Assembly (NCBI GenBank): GCA_003694495.1
Contig: RFJO01000063.1
Span: forward strand, 1-7,452
From: Candidatus Woesearchaeota archaeon
GTDB taxonomy: Archaea > Nanobdellota > Nanobdellia > SCGC-AAA011-G17 > GW2011-AR17
DNA: 7,452 nt
Reading direction: 5' to 3'
The notes beneath the pieces are model-generated. The model worked only from the letters and a program-made list of their open reading frames with translations. It made no database searches and had not been told where the DNA came from. Positions 4,853-7,452 of the stretch are shown one piece after another. Position numbers and translations under genes: made by a program. Each line of letters starts with the position of its first letter. Within the stretch, counting starts at the first letter, position 1.

Positions 4853-6380
4853 CCTTATACCTAACTTTATCGTACCAAACTTTAAAGTCTGTAGGCAATG
4901 ACCTGTACAATGGTTTGGCAACATTTTCCCTGACAAAATCAAACCCTTGTACCAAGTACCCAACAGCGTAAGTAAAACCTTCGTGCTCTAAATTGTACTT
5001 AACATATTTGTCAGAGACAAGTTTCTTTAAAAGACATGCCGGAATTAAACCGTAACGCCTCTCTGTTACAACGCCACGCATTAAGTTGAATACAAGGTTT
5101 AAGTAAGCGTTCTTTTTCTTTAACTTAATATGCTTAAACCTGTCCCAATAGTTTAAATCGTATGCTGAATCATCTTCGCCTGAGATTACACCGTCTTCTA
5201 TTGCCTTGTTATACAATGGCGTGCCCAAGAAAAAGACTAAATTGTTTACAGACAAAAAGTAAGGCTTAGGCATTTCCATGCATAACTTGATACTTTCTAA
5301 AACGTCTTCCGGTTTTTCATAAGGGTTTGTGGTAATGAAGTCGTACATTACAGTAAGCTTATCCTTGAACTTGTTTATTATTCTTGCAGCTTTTAACGCC
5401 TGAGCACGTTTAATGTAACGCTTGTATACGTTTAAGTTTAAGTTATCGCTGCCTGACTGGATCCCTACAATAATGTCAGTTAAGCCTGCGTCTACCAAAA
5501 GCTTAAGCTTTTCTTCACTAACTGAAGGAGGGTCTGCTAAACATTTGAACCTTAAGCCAACTTCAGATTTATACCTGTCTGAAAAATATTTTATCTCTTC
5601 CAAAGGCCTAACAAGCAAGGTCTCGTCCCTTATATCAAAAACACCAACTGACTTGAACTTGTTCTTTAATCTTACAAGCTCAGTAATAACATAATCTATA
5701 GAATAACTTCTTAAAATTCTACCTTTGCCTGAGTAAAGCTGCCTGTAACGGTGGTTGCTGCAATAAGTGCATGCGTTGGGACAGCCACGGGTTGTCATGA
5801 AAAAAATCATGCCGTTTAAGTCTTTCTCTTCAAACGGAACAAGCTTGCCTTTCTTAAGGATATAATGATCTTCTAAATCGTAATCTGGTGGGGCAAGGTG
5901 GTCTAAAGAAGACGGCATGTGGCGTAAATCGTTCTTATGGATAATGCCGTTGTGCCTAACCCATAAATTTTCAATGGAAGTTATGTCCTCTTTCTTATCA
6001 AGCTTGTTGGCCAACTCTACTGCAGCTTCCTCGCCTTCACCTAGACAAACTATGTCAACATGTTTTATACACCTGTCAGGAGAAATTGTAGCATGAGGAC
6101 CGCCCCAAACAATAGGAATGTTTAACGGCTTAAGTTTTTCTATTATATCGTTTGCACGGACAGAAGTTGAAGCAAAAGATGATATGCCTATAAGCCCAGC
6201 ATCCTTGCAAACCTCAACAATCTGGTCAACTGCCGTTGAAGGGTATTTCATGTGGTAATCTTCTGGTGCTGGCAAAAATATCATTTTAACATTATGACCA
6301 GCGCGCTTTAAACATGAAGAAACTGTACGCAAACCCTGGTCTGAAGGGTAAGTAGATGTGGAAATAAGTACAACTTTCAT
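4848..6380 (-). CDS. Radical SAM enzyme with N-terminal cobalamin-binding-like domain
   Basis: A 510-residue cytosolic iron-sulfur enzyme of the B12-binding-domain radical SAM class (BchE/methylase type). Residues about 1-130 form a Rossmann-like cobalamin-binding domain (KVVLISTSTYP, RAGHNVKMIF, GLIGISSFAS, IVWGGPHAT at 90-98, VCLGEGEEAAVEL at 111-123). It has no DxHxxG cobalt-ligand motif, which most members of this class also lack. The radical SAM core follows, with the [4Fe-4S] ligands C200, C204 and C207 in RGCPNACTYC, FDIRDETLL (248-256) and VGIQSGSD (305-312) in the barrel. A C-terminal extension (about 400-510), rich in Tyr, Lys and Leu, probably sets substrate specificity. Relatives methylate or rearrange lipids, sugars, peptides or pigments; the substrate here is unknown, and a role in surface lipid or glycan modification is inferred only from the neighbours. 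ATG 6380 is supported by a TATA box 27.5 bp upstream. Its stop codon lies in the insertion target duplication. Confidence 0.9.
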   Translation of the reverse strand: MKVVLISTSTYPSDQGLRTVSSCLKRAGHNVKMIFLPAPEDYHMKYPSTAVDQIVEVCKDAGLIGISSFASTSVRANDIIEKLKPLNIPIVWGGPHATISPDRCIKHVDIVCLGEGEEAAVELANKLDKKEDITSIENLWVRHNGIIHKNDLRHMPSSLDHLAPPDYDLEDHYILKKGKLVPFEEKDLNGMIFFMTTRGCPNACTYCSNHRYRQLYSGKGRILRSYSIDYVITELVRLKNKFKSVGVFDIRDETLLVRPLEEIKYFSDRYKSEVGLRFKCLADPPSVSEEKLKLLVDAGLTDIIVGIQSGSDNLNLNVYKRYIKRAQALKAARIINKFKDKLTVMYDFITTNPYEKPEDVLESIKLCMEMPKPYFLSVNNLVFFLGTPLYNKAIEDGVISGEDDSAYDLNYWDRFKHIKLKKKNAYLNLVFNLMRGVVTERRYGLIPACLLKKLVSDKYVKYNLEHEGFTYAVGYLVQGFDFVRENVAKPLYRSLPTDFKVWYDKVRYKA

Positions 6381-6403
6381 TCTGTTAAAGGATTAAAAGA
6401 AAG

Positions 6404-6411
6404 TTTAAAAA
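6404..6411 (-). promoter_or_regulatory. TATA box of the radical SAM gene
   Basis: TTTTTAAA on the minus strand, centre 27.5 bp before ATG 6380, fits leaderless transcription. The second insertion sequence begins 14 bp upstream of the box. Confidence 0.5.
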
Positions 6412-6425
6412 GATTGTGGAATAAT

Positions 6426-6442
6426 GGCCATAGACAGACCCT
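6426..6442 (+). repeat. Left terminal inverted repeat of second IS
   Basis: GGCCATAGACAGACCCT. The reverse complement of the right end is GGTCATAGACACACCCT, differing at positions 3 and 12. An ATG at 6424-6426 straddles this boundary, so it is not a credible transposase start. Confidence 0.85.
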
Positions 6443-6452
6443 TTGAATTTTA

Positions 6453-6460
6453 TTTATATA
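6453..6460 (+). promoter_or_regulatory. TATA box of second IS transposase
   Basis: TTTATATA, a consensus archaeal box 10 bp inside the left inverted repeat. Transcription would start near 6480-6485, downstream of the left arm of the leader hairpin and upstream of the Shine-Dalgarno sequence. Confidence 0.55.
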
Positions 6461-6510
6461 GGGGTTCTCCCTTAGTTTTAATTGGACAGAAAACCAAGGA
6501 GGTAAACCCC
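6461..6510 (+). promoter_or_regulatory. Hairpin sequestering the Shine-Dalgarno of second IS
   Basis: The left arm 6461-6479 pairs with 6490-6510 in four helical blocks: GGGGTT with AACCCC (6461-6466/6505-6510), CTCC with GGAG (6467-6470/6498-6501), TT with AA (6472-6473/6496-6497) and GTTTT with AAAAC (6475-6479/6490-6494). That is 17 pairs with a 3-base bulge, a 1-base bulge and one mismatch. The GGAG core of the Shine-Dalgarno is fully paired. The predicted internal transcript starts at about 6483, so it lacks the left arm and leaves the site free. Confidence 0.6.
6497..6503 (+). promoter_or_regulatory. Strong Shine-Dalgarno of second IS transposase
   Basis: AGGAGGT is a near-perfect complement to the archaeal 16S rRNA 3' end, 10 bases before ATG 6514. 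It fixes the ancestral start codon and contrasts with the leaderless host genes. Confidence 0.75.
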
Positions 6511-6513
6511 ATA

Positions 6514-7390
6514 ATGGATGTAAAAGACTCAGTATTTATGAATTTTGTGTATGTCGCTTTAGAACTTTGTAAGTGTATTCCACTATATTCAAACAACTTC
6601 TCAAGAAAAGATTTTACACAGCATCAATTAATGCTTCTGCTTATTCTTAAACAGAAATTAAAATGTAGCTATGATACACTTATTGATGATCTAAAAACAA
6701 GACCTCGTGTAATCCAATTAATTGGTTTATGAAGAGTTCCAAGTCCAAGTAGTTTAAAAGGATTCAATAAAACAATGAATGCAAAAATACTTTATTATTT
6801 GCTTGAAAACACAAGCAAAAATATCAAGAAAAAATATTTGAAATTAGCAATTGATGCGACTGGTTTGCACATAGAAGATGGAAGCTATCATTACCATAAA
6901 GAGCTAGGGGAAACGGCTAAAATACGAAAAAACGTGAAGTTAAGTGCAGCAATAGATACACAGACTCAGCTTGTTACAGCTGTAAAAATTAGAAAGAGTA
7001 AAGCAAGTGATACTATTGATTTTAAGGGTCTTGTAAAGAAAACAGCAAAGGCAAAACCAATTAAGATTGTAGTTGCAGAAAGGTTATAATTCAGAAAGAA
7101 ACAACGAATTCTGTCATGAGGTGATTGGGGCCGAGTGTATTATTTCGCCAAGAAAATACACAAGCAAAAAGTATAGAACACGAGGTAAATATAGAAAGAA
7201 ATTGAGAATGGGTTATAGCAAAAAGAAATATCATCAAAGAAGTAAAATTGAATCGGTTTTCTTTGTGATAAAAAAGTTGTTCGGTAGAGTATTATGTAGC
7301 AAAAAATGGCATACGCAAAAAATAGAACCTTTAACAAAAATTATAGCCTATAACGTCTATAGGCTAGCTAAACAGAGGGTGTGTCTATGA
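6514..7390 (+). pseudogene. Broken DDE transposase of second IS
   Basis: Three pieces read in order as one transposase of about 292 residues. Piece 1 (6514-6729) encodes 72 residues with the N-terminal region NFSRKDFTQHQ, then TGA at 6730-6732. The frame continues with RVPSPSSLKGF and D114 in LAIDATGL up to VVAE (7069-7080), then runs into TAA at 7087-7089. Piece 3 continues in the +1 frame from KGYNSERN (about 7079) through the catalytic Glu in SKIESVFFVIKKLFG (Glu codon 7250-7252) and ends at TGA 7388-7390 inside the right inverted repeat. The second catalytic Asp, expected in a VADKGY motif, falls exactly at the frameshift, where two bases appear deleted (GCAGAAAGG for GCAGAYAAAGG). The TGA is a plausible CGA-to-TGA change. 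The gene is inactive unless both sites are recoded. Confidence 0.88.
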
Positions 7391-7392
7391 CC
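7376..7392 (-). repeat. Right terminal inverted repeat of second IS
   Basis: AGGGTGTGTCTATGACC, 15/17 complementary to 6426-6442. It includes the transposase terminal TGA, as the first element's right end includes its TAG. Confidence 0.85.
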
Positions 7393-7406
7393 GATCATAC
7401 AAAAAA

Positions 7407-7414
7407 TTTATAAA
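7407..7414 (+). promoter_or_regulatory. TATA box of gene running off the right edge
   Basis: TTTATAAA, centre 27.5 bp before ATG 7438, the same spacing as the leaderless genes in the rest of the window. It starts 14 bp outside the second insertion sequence. Confidence 0.5.
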
Positions 7415-7437
7415 CTAAGTACAATATTTTAAAAAAA

Positions 7438-7452
7438 ATGAATATTACTTTT
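7438..7452 (+). CDS. 5' end of an off-window gene (5 codons)
   Basis: ATG at 7438 followed by MNITF, open to the window edge. The only support is the TATA box at the leaderless distance and the absence of other coding sequence after the insertion sequence. The product cannot be told from five residues. Confidence 0.4.

Larger units (their letters stand above)
6426..7392 (+). mobile_element. Decayed insertion sequence, IS4/IS5-like, 967 bp
   Basis: The ends are imperfect 17-bp inverted repeats (6426-6442 and 7376-7392; 15 of 17 match) enclosing a broken DDE transposase gene. No direct repeat is visible in the flanks (left flank ends GGAATAAT, right flank begins GATCATAC). It differs from the first element in ends, length and protein sequence. 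It lies between the radical SAM promoter and the promoter of the gene running off the right edge. It is probably no longer self-mobile, though its ends might still be used by a related transposase in trans. Confidence 0.85.

Noticed and set aside
5422..5694. Plus-strand 90-codon frame opposite the radical SAM gene
   Set aside because: It is an antisense shadow of the conserved radical SAM core.
6424..6513. ATG 6424 as start of the second transposase
   Set aside because: The codon straddles the IS boundary and the frame would translate the inverted repeat; AGGAGGT points to ATG 6514.
6730..6732. TGA recoded as an amino acid
   Set aside because: The same gene also has a frameshift, its last piece ends on TGA inside the inverted repeat, and no other gene in the window has an internal TGA.
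7073..7092. Programmed +1 frameshift joining the transposase halves
   Set aside because: A simple shift would still lack the catalytic Asp codon; a 2-base deletion explains both defects.
7140..7337. Minus-strand 65-codon frame in the second IS
   Set aside because: It is antisense to the conserved C-terminal transposase piece; its Phe/Tyr richness is typical of reverse-read Lys codons.
1..7452. CRISPR array or other tandem repeats
   Set aside because: No regularly spaced direct repeats were seen; the only repeats are IS ends, target duplications and leader hairpins.

Overview
The window looks like an AT-rich archaeal chromosome segment, plausibly from a small-genome DPANN-type lineage. The main support is the promoters. 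Nearly every gene has a TTTATAAA-like box whose centre lies 25-29 bp before its start codon, which leaves no room for a leader, so the transcripts should be leaderless. The only Shine-Dalgarno-led genes are gmd (GGTGA) and the two transposases (GGAGGT-type). Phylum placement is a guess.

Layout. Bases 1-277 hold no convincing gene but contain an unusually GC-rich hairpin near 220-257. A GDP-mannose 4,6-dehydratase gene (278-1255, minus) is divergent from a plus-strand gene for a HAD-fold protein that has lost its catalytic motifs (1369-2139). That gene meets, tail to tail with a 4-bp overlap, a minus-strand isochorismatase-family gene (2136-2720) whose catalytic Cys is Ser. Next come a GT4 glycosyltransferase (2758-3906, minus) and a cobalamin-binding-domain radical SAM enzyme (4848-6380, minus). 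The last few codons of an off-window plus-strand gene begin at 7438.

Two insertion sequences interrupt this background. The first (3954-4843, 890 bp) is intact, with 14-bp perfect terminal inverted repeats, a 9-bp target duplication that includes the stop codon of the radical SAM gene, and a complete DDE transposase. The second (6426-7392, 967 bp) is decayed: imperfect 17-bp inverted repeats, no visible target duplication, and a transposase broken by a TGA codon and by a frameshift at the second catalytic Asp. Its leader can fold into a 17-bp hairpin that buries the Shine-Dalgarno sequence only in transcripts entering from outside.

Function. GDP-mannose dehydratase, the glycosyltransferase and the radical SAM enzyme suggest a surface-glycan or glycolipid locus: a GDP-4-keto-6-deoxymannose supply, a sugar transferase and an unknown radical modification. 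Each gene has its own promoter, so this is a neighbourhood rather than an operon. The adjacent pair of apparently disabled hydrolase-fold proteins is the most unusual gene-level feature. The inferred anti-readthrough hairpin of the second insertion sequence is the most interesting regulatory one.
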